56,309 nucleotides of DNA from positions 1 to 56,309 of the forward strand of contig NZ_JANIBL010000030.1 in assembly GCF_024505055.1 (NCBI RefSeq). Reading direction: 5' to 3'. Under the pieces are notes generated by a model, which was not told the origin of the DNA, ran no database searches, and saw only the letters and a program-made list of their open reading frames with translations. The translations under genes and the position numbers were made by a program. The DNA is from Methylomonas rosea (GTDB taxonomy: Bacteria; Pseudomonadota; Gammaproteobacteria; Methylococcales; Methylomonadaceae). Each line of letters begins with the position of its first letter. Within the stretch, counting starts at the first letter, position 1. Of this stretch, positions 35,661-43,486 are shown piece by piece.

Positions 35661-36839
35661 ATGACTATAGAAGTGAATGGTGGCAGACGCGGCCTGACCG
35701 ACCCGGAAATTGCCGCAGTAATCATGGCCGCCGTGCCGGATAAACCGTTGGAAACACAACGGAAAATGAACTATTTCATGAAGCCGCGCGGTAAGAGGAT
35801 TAATGAATACGAAGTGTTGTGTTGCTATAGCCAGCCGACCCCGGACTGGATTCCCGGTGGTTTGGATTGGGGCGATTGGACCCAAAAATTCCATGGCGGC
35901 CGCCCGTCCTGGAGTAACGAATCCACCGAAATGCGCAGCTCGGATTGGCTGGCGCACCGCGACCCGGCTTTCCGTTGGCATGCGCTGTATGTCAAGGATA
36001 AAGCCGAAGAGTGGCGTTATACCGACCGCTTCCTGAAAGCTTATTCCGCCGACGGCCATGTGCGTTCCATCGATCCGGTCTGGCGTGATGAAGTATTGGG
36101 CGATTATCTAGGCGCGTTCGGCTTTTACGAGTACGGCCTGTTCAATTCGCATTCCTCCGTGGTGCGCGATTGTCTGGGTGATACCTTGCGGATGAGCAGT
36201 GCGATGATTGGCCTGGACAAGGTCGACAACGCGCAAATGATCCAGGCGGAGAGAACCTTTTTGTCCAAATTGGTGCCGGGTTTCCCCGAGTCCACCGATA
36301 TTCCGAAACAGGAATGGACTAAAGGCGCTATTTTCAAAGGCGCCAGAGAATTGGTGCAAGATATTTGGCAAGCCACTTACGACTGGAATGAAATCCTGTT
36401 CTCGGGCCATATGATTTGCGATCCGATCTTCGGGCAATTTGTGCGCAGAGAGTTTTTTATGCGCTTGTCGTCTTATTACGGCGACAACTTGACCCCGTTC
36501 TTTATCAATCAAATGCAGTTGTATTTCTCGCAAACCAAGGGCATTACCACCGACATGTTCCATACCTGTCTGGGCGCCGATGTGGAATTCGGCGATTACA
36601 ACAATCGTTTGATGCGGGCCTGGGCCAATAAATGGCTACCCAGAACCGTCAACGCACTGAAAGATTTCATGGCTATTTACGCCACGATTCCGGAAATCAA
36701 AGGTGTCAGCGACAAAGCCGCCATTGAAGCGGCGCTGGTTAGGGTATTTGCCGATTGGAAACGCGATTTTGCCGATCCGATCAACTACAAAGTCGATACC
36801 GCCGCCCTCGTCAAAACCGTATTAAGCGGACTTAAATAA
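35661..36839 (+). CDS. mmoY: Soluble methane monooxygenase hydroxylase beta subunit
   Basis: A 392-residue protein beginning TIEVNGGRRGLTDPEIAAVI, with AFGFYEYGLFNSHSSVVRDC and HTCLGADVEFGDYNNRLMRA. It has the ferritin-like fold of MmoX without the iron ligands and forms the (alpha-beta-gamma)2 hydroxylase core. ATG 35661 is used because AAGGA is eight bases upstream; an in-frame TTG six bases earlier has worse spacing. 28 bases after mmoX. Confidence 0.97.
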   Translation: MTIEVNGGRRGLTDPEIAAVIMAAVPDKPLETQRKMNYFMKPRGKRINEYEVLCCYSQPTPDWIPGGLDWGDWTQKFHGGRPSWSNESTEMRSSDWLAHRDPAFRWHALYVKDKAEEWRYTDRFLKAYSADGHVRSIDPVWRDEVLGDYLGAFGFYEYGLFNSHSSVVRDCLGDTLRMSSAMIGLDKVDNAQMIQAERTFLSKLVPGFPESTDIPKQEWTKGAIFKGARELVQDIWQATYDWNEILFSGHMICDPIFGQFVRREFFMRLSSYYGDNLTPFFINQMQLYFSQTKGITTDMFHTCLGADVEFGDYNNRLMRAWANKWLPRTVNALKDFMAIYATIPEIKGVSDKAAIEAALVRVFADWKRDFADPINYKVDTAALVKTVLSGLK

Positions 36840-36848
36840 GGAAATATC

Positions 36849-37274
36849 ATGTCTAAAAGTTCAAATGCTTACAACGCAGGCATTATGCAAAAAACCGGCA
36901 AAGCCTTTGCCGACGAGTACTTTGCCGAAGACAACCAGGTCGTGCATGAAAGCCACGAGGTGGTGCTGGTCTTGAAAAAGTCGGACGAACTCAACACTGT
37001 GGTCGAAGAAATTTTGCAGGGCTCTCACAAGGCGGACAACCCCACGCTGGTGGTCGAAGATCGCGCCGGCTTTTGGTGGCTGAAAGCGACCGGCAAAATC
37101 GAGATCGACTGTGTCGAAGTCTCGGAGTTGCTGGGTAAACATTACAGCGTTTACGACTTGTTGGTGGATGTTTCATCCACCATCGGCCGGGCCTACACCT
37201 TGGGCGAAACCTTTACCATCACATCTGAATTGATGGGCCTTGACGTCAAACTCAAAGACTTAGCCGCAGCATAG
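36849..37274 (+). CDS. mmoB: Soluble methane monooxygenase regulatory protein B
   Basis: 141 residues, the length of the Methylococcus protein, with matching stretches SNAYNAGIMQKTGKAFADEY, EDNQVVHESHEVVLVLKKSD and SSTIGRAYTLGETFTITSEL. It has no cofactor; it binds the hydroxylase and gates O2, methane and proton access. AAGGAAA is upstream of the ATG, nine bases after mmoY. The N-terminal tail needed for activity appears intact. Confidence 0.97.
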   Translation: MSKSSNAYNAGIMQKTGKAFADEYFAEDNQVVHESHEVVLVLKKSDELNTVVEEILQGSHKADNPTLVVEDRAGFWWLKATGKIEIDCVEVSELLGKHYSVYDLLVDVSSTIGRAYTLGETFTITSELMGLDVKLKDLAAA

Positions 37275-37283
37275 GGGATAACA

Positions 37284-37781
37284 ATGGCAAATATTCACGA
37301 TAATCCGACCCGTAACGCCTGGATGGCAAAAATTGCGACGCTGGACACGGTGGCGAAAGCGCATGCCTTCATCACCGATTTTCGCGCCAAGCACATGAGC
37401 CCGTTCAAAACCGACTGGTCTTTGGAACTGGATGGCCTTTGGATAGAGCTGAAAATTGAAGAGAAGCTGGCGCTATTGAAACATAAGGAATTCAACGACA
37501 CCCAGCTGCTCAACAATTGCAGCTGCGGCGCCAATGCCCAGCAAGTCGCCAATGAAGTCATCGGCAAAATGGAAGCCTGCGAGGACATGTACGAAGCGGA
37601 GCGCATTCATATCAACTTCAGACTGGCTTGCAAACCGCCTGTCATGCCGGTCAATGTGTTTCTCGACACGGATAGGCAATTGGGCACCAAGTTGATGGAA
37701 CTGCGTAACACCGACTACTACGCCTTGCCGTTAGAGGCATTGCGTAAAAAACGCGGTGTGAAAGTGGTTACCTTACAGTAA
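37284..37781 (+). CDS. mmoZ: Soluble methane monooxygenase hydroxylase gamma subunit
   Basis: 165 residues: NIHDNPTRNAWMAKIATLDT, HMSPFKTDWSLELDGLWIEL and VNVFLDTDRQLGTKLMELRN. It is the small helical subunit that stabilises the hydroxylase. GGGGA precedes the ATG; nine bases after mmoB. A 194-base gap with a strong hairpin follows before mmoD, the largest gap in the six-gene operon. Confidence 0.97.
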   Translation: MANIHDNPTRNAWMAKIATLDTVAKAHAFITDFRAKHMSPFKTDWSLELDGLWIELKIEEKLALLKHKEFNDTQLLNNCSCGANAQQVANEVIGKMEACEDMYEAERIHINFRLACKPPVMPVNVFLDTDRQLGTKLMELRNTDYYALPLEALRKKRGVKVVTLQ

Positions 37782-37834
37782 TCGCCGGGCAGGATTGCCG
37801 TGACCTGACTAGGCGGGTACGGCATGTTGTGGAT

Positions 37835-37855
37835 CGCCACGCCGGAGGCGTGGCG
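37835..37855 (+). promoter_or_regulatory. Strong hairpin between mmoZ and mmoD
   Basis: CGCCACGCC (37835-37843), loop GGA, GGCGTGGCG (37847-37855): a perfect 9-bp G+C-rich stem, lengthened by GGAT/ATCC outside with one bulge. It is followed only by TTTA, so it is a poor terminator; an attenuator, an RNA-processing or 3'-protection element is more likely. Confidence 0.6.
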
Positions 37856-37975
37856 AATCCTTTACAGCCAATAAACCGATAGCGGACAAAACCTACTGGT
37901 AGCTTACGTAGCAGTGAGCAAGGCTGCGTTTGTGTGCGCTTCGATACCAACGAACCCTTTCATAGAATCAGTATC

Positions 37976-38236
37976 ATGGATTTTTTCTCAAATTTTAAGT
38001 CGGCGGTTACGCCCGCTTTTCCGTGCGAAGCCGACAAGCTCACCAAGCTATACGATATCGAACCCTACACTGCATTCAGCGAAGATCTGGAATTTATGTG
38101 GCGTTGGACCATCTACCGCGACCAAAAACTGGTGCAGGAAGGCTGTTCCCTGACGCTGGACGCATCGAGGCGCGCGGTTGACCACGTATTGGCGTTTTTC
38201 AGCGTGTCGGCCAAAAGCCAATGCCTTGGAGAATGA
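37976..38236 (+). CDS. mmoD: MmoD, sMMO assembly/regulatory protein
   Basis: 86 residues from ATG 37976. The core DLEFMWRWTIYRDQKLVQEG then CSLTLDASRRAVDHVLAFF is the MmoD signature (WRW, VQEGC, RAVxHVL). MmoD inhibits or assembles the hydroxylase and is implicated in the copper switch. ATG 37976 has no ribosome-binding site; a GTG at 37934 with AAGG ten bases upstream would give 100 residues, closer to the ~103 of Methylococcus. One base separates its stop from the mmoC start. Confidence 0.9.
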   Translation: MDFFSNFKSAVTPAFPCEADKLTKLYDIEPYTAFSEDLEFMWRWTIYRDQKLVQEGCSLTLDASRRAVDHVLAFFSVSAKSQCLGE

Positions 38237-38237
38237 C

Positions 38238-39275
38238 ATGAGCGCCCATCAAATTAAAATCATTACTCAAGACGGGGAATCCGTTTGCTTTGATTGTTAC
38301 GAAGACGAGGATGTCATCACTGCCGCGGTACGGCAGGATATTTACCTGATGTCGTCGTGTCGCGAAGGTGGCTGCGCCACCTGCAAAGGATTTTGCGCGG
38401 AAGGCGATTATGTGTTGGGCAAATGCAGTTCGCAGGCCTTGCCGTATGAAGAGGAAGAGGCCGGCGAAGTGTTGTTGTGCCGCTGCTACCCCGTAAGCGA
38501 TTTAGAAGTCGAAGTGCCTTATACCTACGACAGGATTTCATTCTCGCCGGAAGGTTTGACGTTTGTAGCGGAAGTGATTGAGTTGTCGCAAATCTCCATC
38601 AACGTGATGAAACTTCTGCTGCGGCGCACGGGGGACGATCAAACCATTAAGTTCGACTCCGGGCAGTTTTTTGATTTGGAAATTCCCGGCACGACCATCA
38701 CCCGTTCCTATTCCCCCGCCAATACGTCCAATAAAACAGGCGATCTGGAGTTTTTGATTCGCATCGTGGATGGCGGCAAATTTTCGGAGTATTTAAAAAA
38801 CGAGGCCAAGCTGGGTCAGAAACTAAATGTCAAAGGCCCGTCGGGCATTTTCGGCTTGAAAGAAAACGGCTTTACCCCGCGCTATTTCGTGGCCGGCGGT
38901 ACCGGGCTGGCGCCGATACTGTCGATGGTGCGCCGCATGCAGGAATGGGATGAGCCGCAGAAGTGCATCATTTATTTTGGGGTGAATACCGAAGCCGAAA
39001 TTTTTCATCTGGACGAGTTGAACCAGTTGGCCGCGCAAATGCCGACGCTGGAGCTGAGAAACTGCGTCTGGAAATGCTCGGACGACTGGCATTGTGAAAA
39101 AGGCAGCGTGGTGGACATTCTGCGCCGCGATTTGAAGGATACCGGTGCCAAGCCCGATTTATACCTCTGCGGGCCGCCGGGCATGGTCGACGCCACCTTT
39201 GCGGTGTGCGCCGAAATGGGCATCCCCAAGGAACGCATCTACCTTGAAAAATTCCTGCCCAGTGGGTCGCCGTAA
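38238..39275 (+). CDS. mmoC: Soluble methane monooxygenase reductase
   Basis: 345 residues. N-terminal plant-type [2Fe-2S] ferredoxin: SSCREGGCATCKGFC and LLCRCYP (Cys41, 46, 49 and 81). Then an FAD domain with TRSYSPANTSNK (RxYS) and an NADH domain with VAGGTGLAPILSMVRRM and LCGPPGMVDATF. It passes electrons from NADH to the hydroxylase. ATG 38238 fits the family start. Last of the six core genes, followed by a hairpin. Confidence 0.97.
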   Translation: MSAHQIKIITQDGESVCFDCYEDEDVITAAVRQDIYLMSSCREGGCATCKGFCAEGDYVLGKCSSQALPYEEEEAGEVLLCRCYPVSDLEVEVPYTYDRISFSPEGLTFVAEVIELSQISINVMKLLLRRTGDDQTIKFDSGQFFDLEIPGTTITRSYSPANTSNKTGDLEFLIRIVDGGKFSEYLKNEAKLGQKLNVKGPSGIFGLKENGFTPRYFVAGGTGLAPILSMVRRMQEWDEPQKCIIYFGVNTEAEIFHLDELNQLAAQMPTLELRNCVWKCSDDWHCEKGSVVDILRRDLKDTGAKPDLYLCGPPGMVDATFAVCAEMGIPKERIYLEKFLPSGSP

Positions 39276-39282
39276 TGCCACC

Positions 39283-39333
39283 GGCAAATAGGCTGGCGTA
39301 GGGTTTTGGCGAAGCTCGACACGCCTGTTTGCC
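39283..39333 (+). promoter_or_regulatory. Inverted repeat after mmoC
   Basis: GGCAAATAGGC (39283-39293) pairs with GCCTGTTTGCC (39323-39333), 10 Watson-Crick pairs plus one G-T, around a 29-base loop. No T run follows. It may process or partly stop the mmoXYBZDC message before the downstream genes. Confidence 0.45.
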
Positions 39334-39373
39334 AATTTAAAACCGCTATTTTCGTGCCGAAAAAGGCGCAACG

Positions 39374-39682
39374 ATGCTGAGGCTAATTATGAAAGCCGAT
39401 GATTTAGAGTTTCTTGCAGGCATGGCTATTCAACTGGATGAAACGATCAGAAAACTGGTCATGGAAGAACAGGAAATTCTGGAAAAGCTAGGGCATGCCA
39501 GGGTTCAGGAATTAAAGGAATTCTGGAATCAGGAATTCACTGCGGAAGAAGAAACTGACTTTAAACGCGGCTTGGACTATTGGGACAAAATTCTTATCCG
39601 TATCTGGGCCAATGCCAAACGTGCTCATCAAACCCGCGCTCAAGTGGGGCAAACCTTAATGAAATTAAATTCACACCTCTAA
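39374..39682 (+). CDS. Unrecognised helical protein between mmoC and mmoG
   Basis: 102 residues (97 if the ATG at 39389, with GAGG six bases upstream, is used). It reads as an all-helical chain rich in Glu, Lys and Leu (RKLVMEEQEILEKLGHARVQ, ELKEFWNQEFTAEEETDFKR, WANAKRAHQTRAQV) with no signal peptide. It is 98 bases after mmoC and 20 bases before mmoG on the same strand, so it is part of the sMMO locus and probably acts in sMMO assembly, stability or regulation. I do not recognise its family. Confidence 0.75.
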   Translation: MLRLIMKADDLEFLAGMAIQLDETIRKLVMEEQEILEKLGHARVQELKEFWNQEFTAEEETDFKRGLDYWDKILIRIWANAKRAHQTRAQVGQTLMKLNSHL

Positions 39683-39702
39683 CCGATTGAGACATCCTAG
39701 AA

Positions 39703-41385
39703 ATGAGTAAACAAGTTATTTACAACCCGGAAGCTCGGCAGCGTTTGCTGCAAGGTATCAATGCGGTGGCGCGAGCGGCGAGCGTTACGCTGGGTAGCGC
39801 CGGTCCCGCCGTGATGATTCAACACCGGACCGACGGCATCATGCCCGTCTTTACCCGAGATGGCGTCACTGTGGCCAATGCCATCGTCATGGAAGATCGC
39901 ATCGCCGATTTGGGCGCGCGCATGTTGCGGGATGTCGCCGGTGCGGTGTCTCGCGAAGTGGGTGACGGTACTACCACGGCGATTGTTCTGGCGCAAAGCC
40001 TGGCGGTGGAAGCGCTGAAAAGCGTCGCGGCCGGCTTTCATCCCATGCAATTGCAAAAAGGCATGGAGTTGGCGCTGATCTTGGTGGAGCAGCATTTGCA
40101 AAAAAACGCCGTCACCGACAGCACGGAAGACTGGGTTGAAAAAATCGCGTTGGTCGCCAGTAAAGGCGAGGCTGGTGTCGGCAAGTTGCTGAAAGAGGCC
40201 TTGGCCGAGCTCGGCGAAGCAGGCACCTTGACCTTTCAGCTGGGCAATGGCCGCGAAGATCAATTGGAGATTGTGGAAGGTATCCATTACGAGCAAGGCT
40301 ATTTGTCGCCGTATTTCATCACCGATAAAACCCGCGCTGAAGCGGTTTTGGAGCGGCCCTACATTCTGTTGTATGACCGGGAAATCAGTGACTTTATGGA
40401 TCTGGTACCCATTCTGGAAGAGGTTGCGGCGGAAGGCCGGGCGCTGTTGGTGATTGCCGAAGCGGTGGCCGAGCAGGCGTTGACCGGCTTGTTGCTGAAT
40501 CATGTACGCGGCATTTTCAAAGTGGTGGCGGTCAAGCCGCCGGGTTTTGGCGACAAGCGCGTCAATCGCTTGAGCGACTTGGCCTTATTGGCTGGCGGCA
40601 CCGCTATTTTGGAGGCGCATGCCATGCGCCTGGAAGACGTCACGCTGGCCCAACTCGGTCAGGCACAGCGCGCGGTCATATCAGAAGGCAATACGACGAT
40701 CATCGGCGCGGCTGGTTCGCGCGAACCGGTGAATACACGCATACAGGCGCTCCAACGGGAGTTGGATCTGGTTCGCGCCCGCAAGCCCGGCGAAGGTTCC
40801 GCCACCGGCAATTTACACGAAGCAGACGAGCTGGAAGAGCGCATCTCGGTCCTGTCGGGCAAGACCGGCACCTTCAGTGTCGGCGGCATCACCGATGTGG
40901 AAATCAAGGAACGTTTGGTACGGATCGAAAATGCCTATTTATCCGCCAAGGCGGCGCTGGCGGAAGGGGTTTTACCCGGTGGCGGCGTGGGCTTGTGGCG
41001 ATGCATGGCGGTGCTGGACGAAGTGATTGCCGAAAATGCCGAGCAACAGCAAGGTATCGCCATCGTCAAGCAAGCGCTCGGCGCGCCCCTCCGGCAATTG
41101 TTGAGCAATTGCGGCCTGAACAGTGAAGAAGTGCTGATGCGCTTGTCTTCGGAGACTGATCCGACCTTTGCCGTGGATATGCAGCAGTTACGCTACGGAC
41201 ATTTTTTGGAGATTGGTATTCTCGATCCCGTGAAAGTGCTGCGTATGGCCTTGCGCAATGCGGTCAGTGTGGTGGGCACCTTGATCAGCAGCGACACCGT
41301 CGTCATGAACGTGCCGGACCTGTCCGTCATGACCGGCTATTCGCCGGAATGGGCCGCCGCCACCCGCGAAGATCCGCGCATGTAA
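39703..41385 (+). CDS. mmoG: MmoG, GroEL-like chaperonin of the sMMO locus
   Basis: 560 residues, homologous to GroEL over its length: AVARAASVTLGSAGPAVMI, GDGTTTAIVLAQSLAVEAL (ATPase Asp), ALLVIAEAVAEQALTGLLLN, KPPGFGDKRVNRLSDLALL and VLPGGGVGLWRCMAVL. It lacks the Gly-Gly-Met tail of housekeeping GroEL and starts differently (SKQVIYNPEARQRLL). MmoG is required for sMMO expression or assembly of its regulator/enzyme in other methanotrophs. Weak ribosome-binding site; a terminator follows at 41405. Confidence 0.95.
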   Translation: MSKQVIYNPEARQRLLQGINAVARAASVTLGSAGPAVMIQHRTDGIMPVFTRDGVTVANAIVMEDRIADLGARMLRDVAGAVSREVGDGTTTAIVLAQSLAVEALKSVAAGFHPMQLQKGMELALILVEQHLQKNAVTDSTEDWVEKIALVASKGEAGVGKLLKEALAELGEAGTLTFQLGNGREDQLEIVEGIHYEQGYLSPYFITDKTRAEAVLERPYILLYDREISDFMDLVPILEEVAAEGRALLVIAEAVAEQALTGLLLNHVRGIFKVVAVKPPGFGDKRVNRLSDLALLAGGTAILEAHAMRLEDVTLAQLGQAQRAVISEGNTTIIGAAGSREPVNTRIQALQRELDLVRARKPGEGSATGNLHEADELEERISVLSGKTGTFSVGGITDVEIKERLVRIENAYLSAKAALAEGVLPGGGVGLWRCMAVLDEVIAENAEQQQGIAIVKQALGAPLRQLLSNCGLNSEEVLMRLSSETDPTFAVDMQQLRYGHFLEIGILDPVKVLRMALRNAVSVVGTLISSDTVVMNVPDLSVMTGYSPEWAAATREDPRM

Positions 41386-41404
41386 TCAATACCCTTCCTA
41401 CCTC

Positions 41405-41434
41405 CTCTCCACCTCCGAAAGTGAGAGCTTTTTT
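41405..41434 (+). terminator. Rho-independent terminator after mmoG
   Basis: CTCTC (41405-41409) pairs with GAGAG (41423-41427), extended by AC/GT across a bulged C, then C and six T. It separates mmoG from mmoR transcription. Confidence 0.65.
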
Positions 41435-41574
41435 ACCTCAATTCTGCAATAGAGTTAGGCAATGTGACGTTATGTCGCATTGCCTCTTTTTTTGATTTTG
41501 TTATTTTGGTCCGCATCGCAGTAAAAAGCAGCTAAACCTCTGTTTTTTATATTTTTGTTTTGTGCCGATACTAA

Positions 41575-41588
41575 TTTGGCACGCCAAA
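41575..41588. promoter_or_regulatory. Inverted repeat in front of mmoR
   Basis: TTTGGC (41575-41580), AC, GCCAAA (41583-41588): a perfect compact dyad ending 14 bases before the mmoR start codon. It could be an operator for auto-control; the TGGCAC inside it is not followed by TTGC at sigma-54 spacing. Confidence 0.4.
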
Positions 41589-41602
41589 ATACAAGAGGAA
41601 AA

Positions 41603-43390
41603 ATGGATATTGCCTTGCATTTGCCCCACAACGTCAAAATCATCAAAGAAGCTTGCTCGTTCAAAACCGCACTAGAGTTTGAAGTTGACCGACCGATACA
41701 AGCCTGGCGCTGGATGGCGCAAAGCCGCTGCGTGCCGGATCACGCGGACTGGGTGCGCGCGGAAGTTACGGAATCCTGGCGCCGCTGCCTGGAAGACTAT
41801 CAATTGCCGTTAGGCAATTATGTGCGTTGGGATCATCTAAACACCGCCACCGACCCGCTCCCCGCCTTCTGCAATCAGGCGCAACGCATTTCGGATATGC
41901 TCAGCCGCTTGGGGCACCAATTCGACGTATTTTTAAAGGAGGCCGGGGTGATGCTGGTGCTTACGGACGCCCATGGGCAATTGCTACAAGTGTTAGGCGA
42001 AAATCCGTTTGCCAGTCCCTTTATGCGGAGTTTGTATGAAAAACACAGCCGCTGGAGCGAAACAGTCTTGGGCAACAACGGCATCGGCACGGCAGCCCAG
42101 TTAAAAAAGCCGATTGCGTTTCAAGGTATGGAACATTTTTTAAGCCTGCTTCACCCATTCACCACGGTCGGTTACCCCTTGTTGGACCAGGACGACAACA
42201 TACAGGCCGTGATCGGCTTGATCAGCGATAGACAGGAAAGCATGAACTCCTTGTTCGCGTTTCTACATCTGCTCTGCGTACTGCTGAATACCAATTTGCC
42301 TTTAACGCAAAATCCGGTGGCACAGGCCCGAGTTTTGGAAAAAATTCCGTTCAAACTGGCTAAAAAGCCGCCCAGCCAGCACGAAGCAGCGATGTCCGAA
42401 CAATTAACGGCCTTGGTCGACAAAGCTCAGAAGCTGCAGCAGCACAAAATCCCCATATTGATTACCGGCGAATCGGGTGTGGGCAAGGATCATTTCGTCA
42501 ATCTGTTGAAGCACGCCGGACCGCGAAAAAGTCAGCCCTTGATCGCGATCAACTGCGCGTCGATTCCGCATGACTTAATCGAAAGCGAACTGTTCGGTTA
42601 CGAAGCCGGTAGTTTCACCGGTGCTCGCAGCGCCGGCAAGCCTGGGAAGTTTCTGTTGGCCGACAAAGGCATCCTGTTCCTGGATGAAATCGGCGATATG
42701 AGCCTGGATTTGCAGTCCACGCTGTTACGAGTTTTGGAAACCTCGGAATTCACCCCGGTCGGCGGCAGCAAGCCGATTAAGGTGGACGTGCAAATCGTCG
42801 CCGCGACTAACGTCCCTTTGCTGGAAGCCGTGGAAGCCGGCCGTTTCCGCCGCGATTTGTATTACCGACTTAACGGCGCGCAAATTCATCTGCCACCCTT
42901 GCGCGAGCGCGACGACAAGCTCGGCATCATTCATCACATCTTGCAGCGCGAACTGGCAAATCTGCCCAACCCCCAGGCAATCAGCATTTGCCCGAGCGTC
43001 ATTGCGTTGATCGAGCAACACCCGTGGCCGGGCAATATTCGTCAGCTGATTAACGTGATCAGGGCGACGCTATACACCGCTGGCGACACCCTGATCACCC
43101 GCCAGGATTTACCGCTGGATTTTGTCGAAGAACTCGGCAAGGTAATGCCGGGGATAGCCAATAAAGCCTTGGACAACGGGCCAAGTTACCCGCTAGCGGC
43201 GGTGCCGGGCCGGGCCATGACCTTGGAAGACTGGGAGTTGCACGGCATTAAAGCCAGCCTGCGCGAATGCGCGGGCAATATATCCTTGGCGGCAAAAAAC
43301 CTGGGCATAACCCGCACTACCTTGTACCGGAAAATAGAACGCTTCGGTCTGGATAAAATCGACTGGCGCGAGCATTCCAAAGCCGGTTAA
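41603..43390 (+). CDS. mmoR: MmoR, sigma-54-dependent transcriptional activator
   Basis: 595 residues from ATG 41603 (GAGGAAAA upstream). Residues ~1-240 are an AcoR-like sensory part with a GAF-type segment (LLQVLGENPF, TVLGNNGIGTAAQLKKPIAF). The AAA+ domain (~265-500) has Walker A GESGVGKD (289-296), Walker B ILFLDEIGD (357-365) and HPWPGNIRQLINV. The sigma-54 contact loop reads GSFTGA (336-341) instead of GAFTGA. A Fis-type helix-turn-helix ends the chain (GNISLAAKNLGITRTTLYRK). It should activate the mmoX -24/-12 promoter. Confidence 0.95.
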   Translation: MDIALHLPHNVKIIKEACSFKTALEFEVDRPIQAWRWMAQSRCVPDHADWVRAEVTESWRRCLEDYQLPLGNYVRWDHLNTATDPLPAFCNQAQRISDMLSRLGHQFDVFLKEAGVMLVLTDAHGQLLQVLGENPFASPFMRSLYEKHSRWSETVLGNNGIGTAAQLKKPIAFQGMEHFLSLLHPFTTVGYPLLDQDDNIQAVIGLISDRQESMNSLFAFLHLLCVLLNTNLPLTQNPVAQARVLEKIPFKLAKKPPSQHEAAMSEQLTALVDKAQKLQQHKIPILITGESGVGKDHFVNLLKHAGPRKSQPLIAINCASIPHDLIESELFGYEAGSFTGARSAGKPGKFLLADKGILFLDEIGDMSLDLQSTLLRVLETSEFTPVGGSKPIKVDVQIVAATNVPLLEAVEAGRFRRDLYYRLNGAQIHLPPLRERDDKLGIIHHILQRELANLPNPQAISICPSVIALIEQHPWPGNIRQLINVIRATLYTAGDTLITRQDLPLDFVEELGKVMPGIANKALDNGPSYPLAAVPGRAMTLEDWELHGIKASLRECAGNISLAAKNLGITRTTLYRKIERFGLDKIDWREHSKAG

Positions 43391-43486
43391 CTCAGAGCGA
43401 ATAGATTTAAGCCGCGCGGGTCGCTGCCGGGCGCGTTGTGCGTTACAATCGGCAGTCGCACAACCGGTTGCTTCAAGAGAATAATA

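Noticed and set aside
41578..41593. Sigma-54 promoter for mmoR based on TGGCAC
   Set aside because: The -12 part reads AATAC rather than TTGCW at the required spacing; the TGGCAC is better explained as part of the dyad.
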